Source of the DNA: Strongylocentrotus droebachiensis
Taxonomy: Eukaryota; Echinodermata; Echinoidea; Camarodonta; Strongylocentrotidae
NCBI GenBank assembly: GCA_035222895.1
Contig: JAVYIG010005287.1
Coordinates: 1 to 64,000, forward strand
DNA: 64,000 bases
Reading direction: 5' to 3'
A model generated the notes under the pieces. That model ran no database searches and had not been told where the DNA came from. It saw nothing but the letters and a program-made list of their open reading frames with translations. The position numbers and the translations under genes are program-made. Positions 25,601 through 36,500 of this stretch are shown here, in pieces. The stretch's first letter is position 1; each line of letters begins with the position of its first letter.

Positions 25601-27943
25601 TCTAGTTCAAGACAGTTGTTTGTCCCCCAATATCCCCCAATATCATATGGGCATAGAGCATTTCAATATGCAGTCCCTCAACTATGGAACAAACTTCCTA
25701 TTAATATTAAAGAATGTTCTTCTCTTGATATATTCAAGCCTCTGTTAAAGTCTTACCTTTTTCAAACGTAATTTTGTACCATTTTTTATATACAATGTAT
25801 TGTACATGTACATGTAGTTTCCAGTTTGGATATTTATCATGCTTTTATGTTCTTATCATTTCATTTCTTCTGTACTCACTTCTTGAATTTTTTCTATTTC
25901 CATAGCGATTAGAGACTTAATTGTAATTTGCGCTATATAAAAACTGAGTATTATTATTATTATTTTATTAATGATGATCGCTATTTTTATTCATACAGCT
26001 CAATATCTTCAGTTTATCTACTGCATTTGATTTTTTTTAAAAATGTTTCTAATGCCTAGGTCACACCAACCCTTTTTCATTTTTATGTCAGTTCGTTTCT
26101 CGATTTTTGAGTTTCTACCCTCAATGTATTCTTGGTTTGAAGTATCAATCTCACTTTGATACCGTTTTGATGCTGGTTCGATGTGGAGAAACAAAGTGGT
26201 AACGCAGCACGAAATAAGAGACAGTAAAATTCCTTCTCTTTTTGTTTGTTCTCTTATCGTGTAGCATCTGGAACTGTTGTGCCTTGTATGACAACCATTG
26301 TCTCTATGTATGGTAAGTAGTAGGGTACTTTTAACAAATATAGTTAAATGTATATGCATACAACAAATGTTATAAACTTTGCATACATCACAGAGTATTG
26401 TGGGTTTAAAAACGCATCACCAATCCTTTCTTTTCCATTAAAAAAAAAAATTAAGTTAAAGGGAGGAGGGGGGGGGGGGGGGGGGGGGGGTGGGGAGCAA
26501 GTTTGTGATAATAAATTTTGCCCTATTTTGTCTGTTTCCTATATATTATTAGTGGGACTGTCATGCATTTCATCGACCCACTCTTCTTTTTATTTTTTAT
26601 TTTGGATCGTCTTGCGACTCAAATAAGTTCTGAGTGACTCATTTTTTAAGGCTATTTCTTCTCTATTCAAGACCACATTGGTATTAAAGGCAATCATTAA
26701 AACTTTGAAAGTATCTGGATGATGTGTAGATGATGCAATAACTCTATGTTTAATGAACACGAATTATTGTTGCTCCGATATGTAAGATAGGAATTTCAAT
26801 TTAATCATTTCAGAAGTCAGTTTCCATTTACTTCCAGGTACAGAAATGTATTGGGTAATAGAAGCAGTGTCACATGGTATTATTTGTAACTAGAAGGTGA
26901 ACATTCTTAACCCCTTTAGTACTATGCTCATTCCTATATGCCAAGTATACGAGGGACCTGGGCCCTGTTTTATAAAACTTGTTATCAATAACAAGTGCTA
27001 AATTTCAGTGACAAATTTGCTCTAAGCCAATCAAATGCCACAATTTCAGTTGCTTATAACTTAGTTATTGTGACTCGTTATTAATAAAAAGTTTTATGAA
27101 ACAGGACCTTGGGTCCTGTAAGCACTGATGGCTAATGTACATTACTCAGGCCTGATACAAACCCGATTAAAATTGGTTTCCCAATTTTTTAATTTTTTTT
27201 ACCCGATTTTTTCTTCCCGATTTTATCCTGATGTTCTCGATTTCCCCTTATTTTCTCTATTTTTCCCAATTATTTCCCAATTTTTCTTACTCAAAAGGGG
27301 GGGGGGGGAATGTTGTGAGATGCCATTCCCCCCCCCCCCCAAATCCTCTTTCTTTCTTATTAGGGCTCACTATCACCCCTGATTACTCCTTTTTGTACGT
27401 TTTTTTGTAATGTAGGTCCTGAGGACCAGAAAGGTACCATCATGGGCATCTTCAGGTCACTGGGGGCGCTCTCCAGGGCCTTCGGACCGGCAGCAGCTTC
27501 TGCAGGTAACTACTATAACCTCCTTGTTAATCCTTTATAGGCATTAGTTCGAGGTATTGCATTTTCAGTCAATGTTGATGCTAATATTTGCAGCTTTGAA
27601 TGCCTGTTCAACTTTATGATATACATGATATATGTACTGTATAGCAGGGTTACTGATACATACATCCCTGTATCAGAATTCTTATTTACCTAATAGTCAA
27701 CTATATTGATATAACATTTCTTTAGAATATATTTTCCACAGATTCCTCTTTCATCCTGAAGAGGCTAATCTTTGTACAAATCATTCATTGTTCCTAGACA
27801 TCTTTTGTTATCATCTTCCTGTGTGTTTTGTCTTTGCAGTGTACTGGGGAGCTGGAGCCGGTGTCTGCTACATCTGGGGAGCTGTCCTCATGGTGTTCCC
27901 CATCTACATAATCACGAGAGTTATCCCTGCAAAGACACAGTGA
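7686..27943 (+). CDS. MFSD10: MFSD10-like major facilitator superfamily transporter (13 coding exons)
   Basis: Coding exons: 7686-7886, 8754-8850, 9530-9633, 12989-13147, 15885-16079, 21423-21519, 22510-22621, 23508-23563, 24481-24533, 25464-25554, 26265-26312, 27416-27505 and 27840-27943 (stop TGA 27941-27943). Every junction has GT/AG borders and matching phase. The sum is 1407 nt, or 468 residues, close to the roughly 455 of human MFSD10. The first transmembrane helix follows a 34-residue polar N-terminus. The MFS loop 2-3 motif is visible at residues 118-127 (G-AAS-D-VYGRR), and family-typical stretches include KGNVSLST (exon 4) and QQGKMF (exon 8). MFSD10 (TETRAN) is a multi-pass carrier linked to organic anion export; the substrate here is unknown. 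The start at 7686 is the first ATG after the splice acceptor. The neighbour to the right is convergent. Introns are laden with MITEs and SINEs. The family call is firm; exact transport function is inference. Confidence 0.93.
8063..8320. repeat. GA-rich low-complexity tract in MFSD10 intron 1
   Basis: Imperfect gaagaa/gaggaa repeats run through 8065-8290 and create long spurious open frames on both strands. The tract lies wholly inside the intron between 7886 and 8754. Confidence 0.85.
9663..10063 (+). repeat. Dispersed 400-bp repeat, copy 1
   Basis: It starts with ttaaaggtacagaccag and ends near tctttatctttaa. Two other copies occur in this window: 52014-52405 in the same orientation and about 35935-36335 inverted. 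Shared blocks include tacatctttctgtgtacagt and gatgatcaaccttttctgat. It is non-coding and lies in MFSD10 intron 3. A short-inverted-end DNA element is a plausible origin. Confidence 0.75.
10064..11880. other. MFSD10 intron 3, unremarkable part
   Basis: AT-rich intron sequence. I found no splice-consistent exon and no clear transposon ends in this stretch. Confidence 0.5.
11881..12036. mobile_element. Small palindromic MITE (156 bp)
   Basis: The left arm begins acctgaatatggggccacgt and the right arm is its inverse, with about 45 matching bases per arm and few mismatches. About 65 bases of unrelated AT-rich spacer lie between. No coding capacity. Located in MFSD10 intron 3. Confidence 0.85.
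13182..13430 (-). mobile_element. tRNA-derived SINE (Met-like head)
   Basis: Read on the minus strand, it begins agggcatggtggctcagtgg. It contains an A-box-like D-arm, a CAT anticodon loop flanked by a CCGCC/CGGGG-type stem, and a perfect B box ggttcgaaccc (13368-13378). It ends in (att)n repeats at 13182-13200. The tRNA part is followed by about 170 bases of unrelated body, which identifies a SINE rather than a functional tRNA gene. It starts only about 35 bases beyond the donor of the exon ending at 13147. Confidence 0.85.
13934..14240 (+). repeat. Dispersed repeat shared with 49126-49410
   Basis: This intronic stretch is matched in inverse orientation at 49126-49410. Shared blocks include ctagacttcactgtcagaca and attatgaatatgtcat. 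It is non-coding. It follows aaaggtac, hinting at the same end type as the 400-bp repeat at 9663. Confidence 0.7.
14786..14918 (+). pseudogene. Decayed tandem copy of MFSD10 coding exon 5
   Basis: After an intact-looking acceptor (tctttaaacag, AG at 14848-14849), the frame 14850-14915 encodes 22 residues including IGLAFAVGFIVGSMIG. This is nearly the same as the start of the true exon at 15885 (IGLAFSVGFIVGPMIG). It then hits TGA at 14916-14918, and no good donor follows. It therefore looks like a duplicated exon end that lost its 3' half. If spliced in, it would truncate the transporter after transmembrane segments 1-5. Confidence 0.75.
15150..15275 (+). pseudogene. Second, more decayed copy of the same exon's 5' border
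   Basis: The lead-in to the 14786 copy recurs here (tctct tract, ttttttatatga, ttttacccattgct), followed by tttgtag and a short remnant encoding GFTIGSII. Similarity to the true exon ends within about 30 bases. It is non-functional by sequence. Confidence 0.6.
15474..15733. mobile_element. Palindromic MITE, copy 1 of a local family
   Basis: It is an almost perfect inverted repeat: the left arm starts gtactatgaacatgac and the right arm ends gtcatgttcatagtgtac. Arms are about 120 bases and meet near 15600. No coding capacity, despite open frames on both strands. It lies 151 bases before the acceptor-side start of the MFSD10 exon at 15885. Confidence 0.9.
16098..16364. mobile_element. Palindromic MITE, copy 2
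   Basis: Same family as 15474-15733 and again self-complementary along its whole length (shared block gacaaaggaacatccattca, inverse near 16285). It begins only 18 bases after the last base of the MFSD10 exon ending at 16079, so the 5' splice site is almost inside it. Confidence 0.9.
16435..16480. repeat. Short acattca tandem repeat
   Basis: Five copies of the 7-base unit acattca. Related attcacttccttttatgatt stretches recur about every 130 bases up to 16770, a diverged longer-period repeat of the intron. Confidence 0.7.
17151..17699. mobile_element. Large inverted-repeat MITE (549 bp)
   Basis: The outer ends tagggcac and gcgcccta are inverse, and the arms stay complementary for about 190 bases (17151-17350 against 17500-17699) around an unrelated centre. 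The inner arm sequence (gcattaaatttggttacatt) is related to the arms of the element at 30371-30653, so the two belong to one superfamily. Confidence 0.85.
17725..19383. mobile_element. Palindromic MITE, copy 3, split by a 1.4-kb insertion
   Basis: The left half (17725 to about 17864) and right half (about 19295-19383) are the same family as 15474-15733. They are separated exactly at the palindrome centre by the element at 17866-19294. The right half is also shorter, lacking the segment around ctcaacaattgctgtg. Confidence 0.85.
17866..19294. mobile_element. Inserted element with gtctcgcctgc inverted ends and internal tandem repeats
   Basis: Starts gtctcgcctgcgtagc and carries the inverse gcaggcgagac near 19265-19275. 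Inside are a (ggcgac)n tract at 17910-17950 and two copies of a unit of about 190 bases (17963-18345, marked by aacctaaggttaagtttttg). Four copies of a unit of about 170 bases follow (18480-19130, marked by gaccgattttgatttggttt). No transposase frame. Boundaries are inferred from the split MITE halves and are good to a few bases. Confidence 0.75.
20352..20751. mobile_element. 400-bp MITE packed with TGCGTCA motifs
   Basis: The terminal inverted repeats (gtcatttgtaagacgcacct and its inverse) extend about 45 bases with few mismatches. The interior carries at least five forward tgcgtca copies plus one inverse copy in the right end, at irregular 30-80 base spacing, with related variants such as tgtgtca and tccgtca between. 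It lies in MFSD10 intron 5. Confidence 0.85.
21207..21345. repeat. Poly-A rich tracts
   Basis: Three A-runs of 14-23 bases alternate with T-rich sequence, 80-200 bases before the acceptor at 21421-21422. The inverse stretches around 21180 (ttttatatcctgcatcaaaa) and 21375 (ttttgatgcaggatataata) show that they sit between short inverted repeats, probably another decayed MITE. Confidence 0.6.
23681..24045. repeat. 21-bp minisatellite in MFSD10 intron 8
   Basis: About 16 copies of accacgttttactgagacta plus one base, with a few transitions. Because 21 is a multiple of three and the unit lacks stops in several frames, it makes long open frames on both strands. They are artefacts. Confidence 0.95.
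24946..25384. mobile_element. DNA element with gtaaatctctgtgta ends enclosing a reverse-transcriptase scrap
   Basis: The left end tacgtaaatctctgtgta and the right end tacacagagatttacggta are inverse over about 27 bases, including an aaggcgcac block. The interior includes an (at)n microsatellite at 25307-25331 and the retrotransposon fragment described separately. Confidence 0.75.
25040..25230 (+). pseudogene. Non-LTR reverse transcriptase fragment
   Basis: Translation in two frames gives SNRSQYVVYNN and then HGVPQGSILGTLLFLICIND. The second is the conserved finger/palm stretch GVPQGS(I/V)LGPLLF of non-LTR retrotransposon reverse transcriptases. A frameshift separates the two pieces, and the catalytic YADD segment is missing. 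It is a short relic lying inside an MFSD10 intron and inside a DNA element. Confidence 0.8.
25640..25975 (+). mobile_element. 3' end of a 5'-truncated non-LTR retrotransposon
   Basis: 25649-25771 encodes a typical C-terminal tail of such elements (FQYAVPQLWNKLPINIKE, then SLDIFKPLLKSYLF and a stop). It is followed by about 150 bases of 3' untranslated sequence ending in gcgctatataaaaactgag and an (att)n tail at 25950-25970. The structure matches CR1/L2-type 3' ends with simple-repeat tails. Confidence 0.75.
26450..26495. repeat. Long G homopolymer tract
   Basis: A nearly uninterrupted G-run of about 30 bases in MFSD10 intron 11. Similar runs occur at many sites in the window, mostly inside transposon relics. 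Length may be unreliable because such runs are hard to sequence. Confidence 0.8.
26955..27113. mobile_element. Small palindromic MITE (gggccctgttttataaaac ends)
   Basis: The left end ctgggccctgttttataaaa and the right end ttttatgaaacaggaccttg are inverse over about 35 bases with indels, enclosing about 85 bases. A related half-site begins near 52502 (gggcccggtcttttaaacag). Confidence 0.75.
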
Positions 27944-28170
27944 TCTTCCCCTAGATGTGCCACGCCCATCTACCCCACTTTAAGAGCCACACCTTTCCTC
28001 CCATCACTCCACACTCCAAAGAACAAGTCATCTCAGCCAATGTGCCACGCCCATCTACCCCACTTCAAGAGCCACACCTTTCCTCCCATCACTGCAAAGA
28101 CCCAGTGATCTCAGCCAATGTGCCACGCCCATCTACCCCTCTACAAGAGCCACATCCTTTCCTCCCATCA
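27926..28170 (+). repeat. Tandem repeat spanning the MFSD10 stop codon
   Basis: Three units of about 78-86 bases, marked by atgtgccacgcccatctacc at 27955, 28040 and 28118. The first unit includes the last codons of the transporter: gcaaagacacagtgatct recurs as gcaaagacccagtgatct near 28094, and more weakly near 28017. The coding end and proximal 3' untranslated region therefore share an expanded minisatellite. Confidence 0.85.
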
Positions 28171-28860
28171 TGGTGTAATATATCTGATCATGGTATTAAG
28201 TTAGCCCTACTGGAGCTTTCAACAGACTAAATGTGAAGTGAAGAAAAAAAAATGGATGTCAATTTATTTTGAGAAACTTGGTGACGTAAGGAACACCTAA
28301 TAGTCGGCTACCTTAGACTCCATGCAGTTATATCCTTTGGTGTGCAGTGTGCTTTACAAAACCTGTAGGAAACTCTAAGCTGGGTCTTTAAAACAAATCG
28401 TAGCTGTTCTTAGAATTGCACAAAAGCAGTCTTTTCTTATTTATGTCGGAAATACATGTGTCAGTTCTTTTCTGCAAATTCACTCCTGTGCAATGAAAAC
28501 AGCAGAATCAGCACTAGAGTTATATTTTTGTGTGTCGCAAAAAGTACTAAATTTCAGCGCATTGTGTGTGAAACACTGCTTCTGTCATGTATATTTTGAA
28601 AGATTTTGTTTTCGAGTACTTGTCTGGCGTGTAAAATATTGACAATATTGTTTGTACTTTTCAATTTTGGTATGTGTTGAAAATGTCTTCCAACAATAAT
28701 CAAAAAGATTATGATTGTTATGATTTGTTTTGTATATTTAGTAAAGAAATCATATCTTTAATTGACAAATGTATATAATTGTACGAAAAGAATTGTACAT
28801 TTAATGATGAATACAAATTGATGCTATAATTGTTTTGTAATAAAGGCAGGGTATTTTACC
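27944..28860 (+). other. Probable 3' untranslated region of MFSD10
   Basis: Starts with the tandem repeat and continues as AT-rich non-coding sequence. The first canonical AATAAA after the stop is at 28839-28844; others follow near 29093. The true polyadenylation site is not determinable here. Confidence 0.5.
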
Positions 28861-30370
28861 GACATCGCTACCACTGATGTAATCTATTTTCAATTGCGCC
28901 ATCTTTTGGTTAAGGCGTACATAGAGCAATTTCAAATTCCTGTATCCAAGCATTGTCTCGAGCATGTCATCATTTGGTGATGTATGTTGGGACACGGCCG
29001 TCGACACATCAGGACATTGTGAGCAGCAGATCGTAGTATATGTTAATCTCAAGTAATAGTAGAATACCCTACCTTTATGAAGTACATTGATAAATAAAAT
29101 TATGTTGAATATACAGTAGTATACCAATTTTTATTTTAGAAATCTGCATAATGGATACAGAAATAATAGTGAGGTCATAGTAATGGCAATATTAGATTGA
29201 GGCATACATTATTATATGATACTTAAGTGTTCTTAAGATAATATTCTTGTATAAAGAATGCTTAAAGCTAATCTTGAGCTCTGGTATGGGAATCGAATTT
29301 TGAGAGAAAATTGCTACAATTTATTCTGGATCGTTTATCCTACAGTAGATTGGTTGTTTGAACCAGTGAAATAAAAACTTTAACGCACAAAAACTTACTG
29401 GGCATCATCTTCGATAAAAACCACAACTCCTAGTGTACGTAGTGACCTGTGTTAAGCACATGGTGTCGGGCCTACTTACCCGGATATCCTTATCTTTCTA
29501 TGCTTATTACTCAGCCACTGTACATTTTCTACTACAATTGTTTGGCACATTTCATTTATTTGTAATCTTGAACATTCACTGTAAGATTTGTTGGATTAAG
29601 TGAGTATTTATTTTCTATATTTACCAGAACTCAAGTTTATCTTTAAGGATATTACCTTCAAGCATATAAAAAGATTTTATTGGATTAGTATAGTGGTAAT
29701 GAACAGTTGTTTGTTTGTTTTTGTATATATTTCAAATTTTGACCCAAGGGAGAGAAGACCCTAAATCAACTACAATCTAATTTCACACAGTGATGATGTA
29801 CATCACTATTATCAGAATGTCAAATTGCAGGCAGAGTTACATTAATTTGTTCTTCAATGTTCTTCAATATCATTTTTCCAGCATATTGATAGCCAGGTTT
29901 TAGGGAATCATTCCCATTATTTAGGAGGCTGAAGATTAAAATGATATGCTCAACAATAAATTTTTCAAAGACTGAGAAAACAGAAACTGCATTAGGAGGA
30001 GCATTATATGCACAAGAATAATGTTTGCCAACTATATAAAATGCTTTTTCTTAACAGGATTTGCAATAAAGTTTAACCTACACAAACAGGTGTAGAATAT
30101 TGAAAAAAATCTCTGTCTAGACCAAGGAAATTACTTGTTATATTGTAAACTTGTCGTGTCAGTGCTAAAAAACAATGGTATGTGAACAGATGGCACTGTC
30201 TAAATGACCTTGTGATGAATCAGGAGGTTTTTTTTCTTTATCGTACCTGGAGGTTCCGTACATGTACATCAAAATCAATATTAAGCAAGGTAGAACTAAC
30301 TATCAGTTGAAAACCACTGATTTCATAATTCATGCATTGAGTCAGTGAAGAAGTTTGTTTACTTCACCAA
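28861..30370. other. Convergent intergenic region between MFSD10 and PLPP5
   Basis: AT-rich sequence with scattered polyadenylation-like hexamers. I see no exon and no complete transposon in this part. Confidence 0.5.
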
Positions 30371-30653
30371 CAGGCCATTTCCGTAACGTAATAAAATTTA
30401 ATGCACAAATCTTTGTTAAGTGCCATTCACCCGTTACAAATAATTGTATTTCAATAGTCAGAATGCGAATTTGCATACATTCCCTGTTGTTAGGTAGCAC
30501 AAGCCATAATGTTTGTCCTACCTAGCAACAATATATGCCATTTACATACCGTCTATTGAAAAACAATTATTCATAACGGGTGAATGATATAATTTGTAAT
30601 GAGGCTCTTATAGGTTTGTGCATTAAATTTGATTACATTATAAAATGGCCTAT
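30371..30653. mobile_element. Inverted-repeat MITE (283 bp)
   Basis: The left end aggccatttccgtaacgtaa and the right end attacattataaaatggcct are inverse, and the arms stay complementary for about 110 bases (accgtctattg and gggtgaatgat blocks). Arms share sequence with the larger element at 17151-17699. Confidence 0.85.
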
Positions 30654-32307
30654 TGTGGATATTAATCAAACATTTAGCTGCAATTATTGGAATATAGCCA
30701 CTAAAACAGGGCTCTTTCACATGTTTTTTATGTGGGCTGAATAAAGTTAGCTGCAACAAGTAACAGGTTCATGTTTTGCGTTGGTGTTACTTCTACAGTA
30801 TTGGTTTGTTTGCAATCCAGCCTTCATGGCCAATTGATGGAATATTGTGATATGCTATTTTCTATTTCATTGACACACTTTAAAGTTTCCTTTTACTCAT
30901 AATGAATGAAGCTACATTGTCTTTGTTTTGCAATTTTGTTATGTCTTCAGTCATCATACATGTAGTATATGAAGTTGTAGCATGAAAAAGGGTATTGGTA
31001 TGTTTTGTTCTCCCCTTAACTTATTTACTTCTTGGAATAGGATGTTCATATGTAACAGAAGTACTATACATATATTTTGAACAGAATTACTTAACATGTA
31101 CAGTTGTATTATGGTATAGGTCTCATCAATTCTAGAACAAGCAGAGATGAACAAGAATATATTATTTTGATTTTCCTCATTTATTTTATCATTTAAAAAA
31201 TGATTTGTTGTCACACTACGTCACATAACTGAAATCATTGCTCTTTAAAAAATAAATATGTAATAATACAAGCGTTCAGAAGGATTATCATTAATACAAC
31301 TTGCAATGTAGTATATAGGCAAATCACCTTAATTAAATAGTGAAATATTTGTTTGTAACTGGTTTTAAAAAATGACAAAAAAACAGACAATATCTGAATG
31401 AAGGAAAATAAAAATGAATAATAAATAACACTTTTCATATGTTGTTTTACGTTATCATTTCTATCAAATAAATTTATAAACAAAATGCTTGTTTGCACAT
31501 AATAAGGTATAAAATGCATAAATAAATTGTACAAACTGATATGCATTAATATCACATAGTGAACATTCTGCTAGTGAAGCCCAAGTGAAAAGAGATGAGC
31601 CTACACTTGGACAAGAATTTAGTTGTACAATGTATATCTGTTGTAGCAGTACAACAATACGGTAGATATACGACAGAGGTTTGAAGAGGCTTGCATCATG
31701 GCAAGTGAAAAGCTTACCAAAACACTGTTTGTGAAGAGAGAACTATATTAAATCATCTAACAGATGAACCTTCTTTATAGTCCCAGTACTTTGTACAATA
31801 CTTGTATCTGTACTGTGCAGATTCAGCATTACATGAATCATTACATTTGCGAAAATGTGCCAATACAATGACGAAGTGTACATGCAGATCACTAGCTTTT
31901 TTTATGAACTCTTTTGATTATTTATCTTGTACTAAAAAAGTGTCGGGTTGAGACACAACTTTTTGTAGATTTGCTGTAGAGAAAGTGTTGGGTAAACTGT
32001 ACCCTACACTATGGCGAAATTGAAGGGTGTACATTATTTCACAAACGTTGCATCTGAGTTCCGACCCTTTCAGAATTAGGGCTCCATTATCAACAAAAGT
32101 TCATGTAACCCGCCACCCAGACCCAACGCACAGACACGATGGAATGAAGTAAGCGGCCCGCATTCCCTTCTTGACGTGGACCATTTCTCGTAAACAAAAG
32201 GGGCTACATGATTCCAGACATACATGATCTTTGATCGTTACATGTCTTTCGAAAATCAATACATCAATATCTTCTGTAATACTGTAGTCTACAGCATGCT
32301 CCATTCA
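30654..32307. other. Intergenic stretch / probable PLPP5 3' untranslated region
   Basis: AT-rich and without recognised exons. The PLPP5 transcript, read leftwards, must end somewhere in it; several TTTATT (AATAAA on the minus strand) sites occur, for example around 31180 and 31520. Confidence 0.45.
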
Positions 32308-35300
32308 TCAAACAGTTTTAACACTGTCCAGTGGTACACGTGTACTTATTGCATTGTTTGTGTTGTACTCTTGTAATGACATTGCGTCTCTGAGGGCGTA
32401 AAGCCTTGCGTAGGATTTGTCACACGTAGCGTGGGTGAGGGCTGGGAAGTACTGGCGATAGATGACATAGGCAATGGCAAGCCCAAGTAGAGACCCAGCT
32501 ATAACATCTGCGAGAGAACACAGTTACAGACCTTTAAATTGAAATAACTACAAATTCTATTTACAGTACATTTAAAAATGTGCCATATATGTACATGTAA
32601 GTTCACATAAAATTACTGTTTTCAGTGATAAATTGGCAATTTTTTACTACAATATTGGTTAAGTTTGATGGGTGGGGGTTACATGTGTTGATTAAATGTA
32701 ACCAGATTTTCACTTGAGTGGGGCATGTGTTGCCCTACGCCCCTCCCCACCTCCCATCTTCCATTTCCGTCACTGATAATATTCATCTCGCAAGAAAGCT
32801 TCAGTACTTATTGGCTCCACAACCATCACTGTTGCTCTTTAATGATCTTCAGTATTATGCTATGTATATCATCTTTATGCACAACATTAATTTACCTTCA
32901 TAGTGATGCCTGTAGTCAGCTGTTCTTGATAACGCAACCATGAGGGCGATATACAGGGGAGCTAATGTTACCAGTATCCTCCAGCCTACCCCTCGACCTC
33001 GACTCTCAAATGTGTGTAGTTTTCCGGCCAGGTAAAAGGCCGTGAAGCCAAAGGCACAAAATGAAACTGCACGAAAACAAAAAGTCAAAAGAAAAGACAT
33101 ACGTTAACCATCACCAAAGCCCTACATTACTGTCAAAGTATCTGTATTTTCATGTCAATTTGACAGAAGAGAATCAAAAACACAAAAAGAGAGAGTTTGT
33201 GTGTTTGACCTCTATTGTACGGGTTACCTATATCCATCAAAGCTGATGGCAATGAGTTGGTATATTACACACTGATAATGCAATTTGGGGCATGGTATCA
33301 GATTGGTTTTCGATGGATTTACTGAAATTCAGACACATTCTGATTCTCCCTGCATATAGCACAGCTGCAGGAAGGGGGGGGGGGGGGAATATGCCTTAAA
33401 AAGAAATCCAACTCACATGAGGAATGTCCACTAGGAAAGCTCTTTCTGCCTTCATTGATGGTATCTAAATCTCCTGTACATTTGAGATCTGTTGTCATCA
33501 CGCCATCGGGAAAACAGCGAGAAAAGAAGTCTGGCCGTGGTCTGCGATATGAAGAAAACAATGAAAAAATGTCAGGCATTTGTTATTCATGAGTGAACTG
33601 ACCATCGACTTCACCCAATAATTAAAGCATCCAGAATTACATAGAAAGAAGAGGGAATCTTGGATTGCACGAGTATGAACATAATTCATATTTTCAGACA
33701 ATATGATGTTGATTTAATTTGTAACCCTTATATACAGTTATGGCCACCAGGGATGAAGGACTTCAAGTCCTGTACAAGGGACTTGGTAGTTAACGATCAC
33801 TGCCTTACCGATTCCAAAGGACCCTACTGTATCAGCTTGCATTGAATCTCTGAATTCCATGACTTTCAAAGACCCATGTTTGCCTTATTCCAGATAAGTA
33901 CCCTTTTATCATGGGTTGCAGCATCCAAGCAGCATACAAATACTAGCCCCATTGTCCCTTGCCATACACGGCCCATAGTCCACACCCACGATCAATTTAT
34001 ACGACTTTCCAGGTTTTTCCAATGACTGTACGAAAATATATGCAGGTAAAGGCCTGGACCCCGTTGCATAAAACTTACCATTGATGGTAACTTTGCCAAT
34101 AGAGTGATGAAGTGTGACGTCATCAAAAATCTATTTTTAGAATTTCTCAATTTTTTCTTCATTTTCCGAAAGAGCATCAAAAATAATGTCCAAATGTTGA
34201 AAACCAATTGAATATGTTAAGTATTGGCTGATATATGACAATCTGAATAAATATATGTCCTATGGGAACTCAGTGTTATATGCTCTGGCTCCTAACCATT
34301 CGGTACTCTATGGTAACTACCATGGAAACCTTGATTTTGATTGGCTGTTGAGCCCTGTAACCATGGTACCTTATTTGCCGGAGATAAGGCCGCAGCGCCG
34401 CATAGGCCGCACCCCAAACTTTGACATTTCGTAGAGGAAAAAAAAACAGACCAAACAAAATAATCGTAAATTTCTCGTAGAACACTAATTTTTTTCTACA
34501 AAAAAAACCAAATTCATCAATATTCTTATAAATTTTCAAGAAGTTTACCTAAAAAATGATCGTAATTTAGCAGAGCTTCATCGATTTTAAAGCTAGTACT
34601 GTATCGCACGCAGAGTTGGTATCCTACATATACCCCTACCACGATGTGCAGTGTTATCCGGAATTGCGACTTTGTGTTGCGCGGCAGCTAGCTCCGTAAG
34701 TAACGGTCTTGTCCCTTCTTTTACTTTTTGGAGGTGCAATGGATCTAGATCTATCGGCAGATTTTATTAGAAAAATAAGTTATACTGTTTATTTTCGTCT
34801 TCATGTCAACAATGCAACATAAAATTGTCAGTAAGTTGTGTGGAGTTATTCTAGAATTGTCCTGTACCACTGTCTAGTCATCCTAGTCCCATATGTTCAA
34901 ATGGACGTTCTGTTTTGACTGCTGAATTTTGTTGTTGTTGCGCAAAGGCCGCACCCCGACCTTTTGATATTTTTTCTTCCAAAAATACTGCGGCCTTATC
35001 GTCGGCAAATACGGTAGTTGCCATTGATGACAAAATACCATCAATGGTAAGTTTTATGCAACCGGGCCCTGGTAGGAAGGAATTCCTTGAATGCTTGAGG
35101 ACCTCATCAGGGTTGTTCAGCAAAAGCCAGGATAATAACTCTGGAAGAAGCATCAGCATCAGCATTCAGTGCTCATGCATCATTGTAACCAGTTCTTAAT
35201 ACTCAAATCGAAAGCTCTCTCTCACTCTGAAGAATTTTTGCCATTCCTTACCTTGCAATAATTAACTTGATGCTATTTGTGAGTACTCCATCTAAAAGCT

Positions 35301-36462
35301 CAGCAAGAGAGCAAGCTGTAAGATGAAATGATAAAATACATGAAAACACTTAAGTCAATATTGCCAGCAAAGCAATGAACGCATACAAACAATCTTATGA
35401 GTTTTTTTATACAGCATGCAACCAAAAGCTTTCATGGAGTGTTCTGAGCAATGCAAGCACCTCTTCCAAATTTACTAAATTATAATTACTTTATCTTTCA
35501 GTAATTAATGTGACTATTATAGGACAGTGAAGTTGAACTCCAAGAAATATGAAACATCAGTATTACCGTAAACATACCACCATCGTCCAAACAAAAAACA
35601 CACAAACACACACACACCACACCTTCCATCAACCTTACTGGGTCTTAACCTGATTCTCGGTGGAAAAAAAGGGAAAGATCCTCTAATATTACTATTATTA
35701 ATGTTGCAACAATCATGTCACAATCAACTGTCAATAAACATTAACATAATCCACTCTCCACAAACATCAATATTCAATCTTCTAAAGTGAAAATAGCTGT
35801 CTTTGGGGTTTGTGTTCTACATACATGTACATGTATATATATTTTAATGTAATCATATAATATAGTCAGCTCAATATTATTCGTAGAATAAAACAGTATA
35901 TCACTGACACTACACAAAAATGTTAGTTTAAAGATGTAGTTGAGTTCTGGTCATTGCGATTGCATTGTGAAAGAAACCTTGTGGAAACGATCAGAAAAGG
36001 TTGATCATCGAGCATATAAGAATAGGTGTGCACTGCAAGGTTTTGGAATCATCAAAATGATAAAAAATTTGGCCCAGTCTTGGTAAAGTTACACGCACTG
36101 TACACAGAAAGGTGTACCGGTATATGGAACTACACGAACATGTGGCGTAAAAATCTGTCCCGAATTTTTATGATGTTACATGCCATATTTAGAATATTAA
36201 GGAATTGGAAGAGTCATGCTTCTCAGAGAACATTTTTTATCTGCATGATGTTCTTCCACACTTGCATAATACATTGATAACGCTCACAACTTATTTCTCC
36301 CCTCTTCCCAGAACTCAACCTTCTCCTTAAAGGTGAAATTCATAGGGTCATATTAATGAGGTTTACCTAAAACAGCATGTAGAAAATCAAGTCTATCTTT
36401 CCTCATAAGACTAAAGATAGTTACAACACAAAGCGGCACCAGGATAGCAGAGCTCTGCGGAG

Positions 36463-36500
<38 letters not shown>

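Noticed and set aside
26018..26359. A 113-codon minus-strand frame
   Set aside because: It overlaps the MFSD10 exon 26265-26312 antisense and has no recognisable features.
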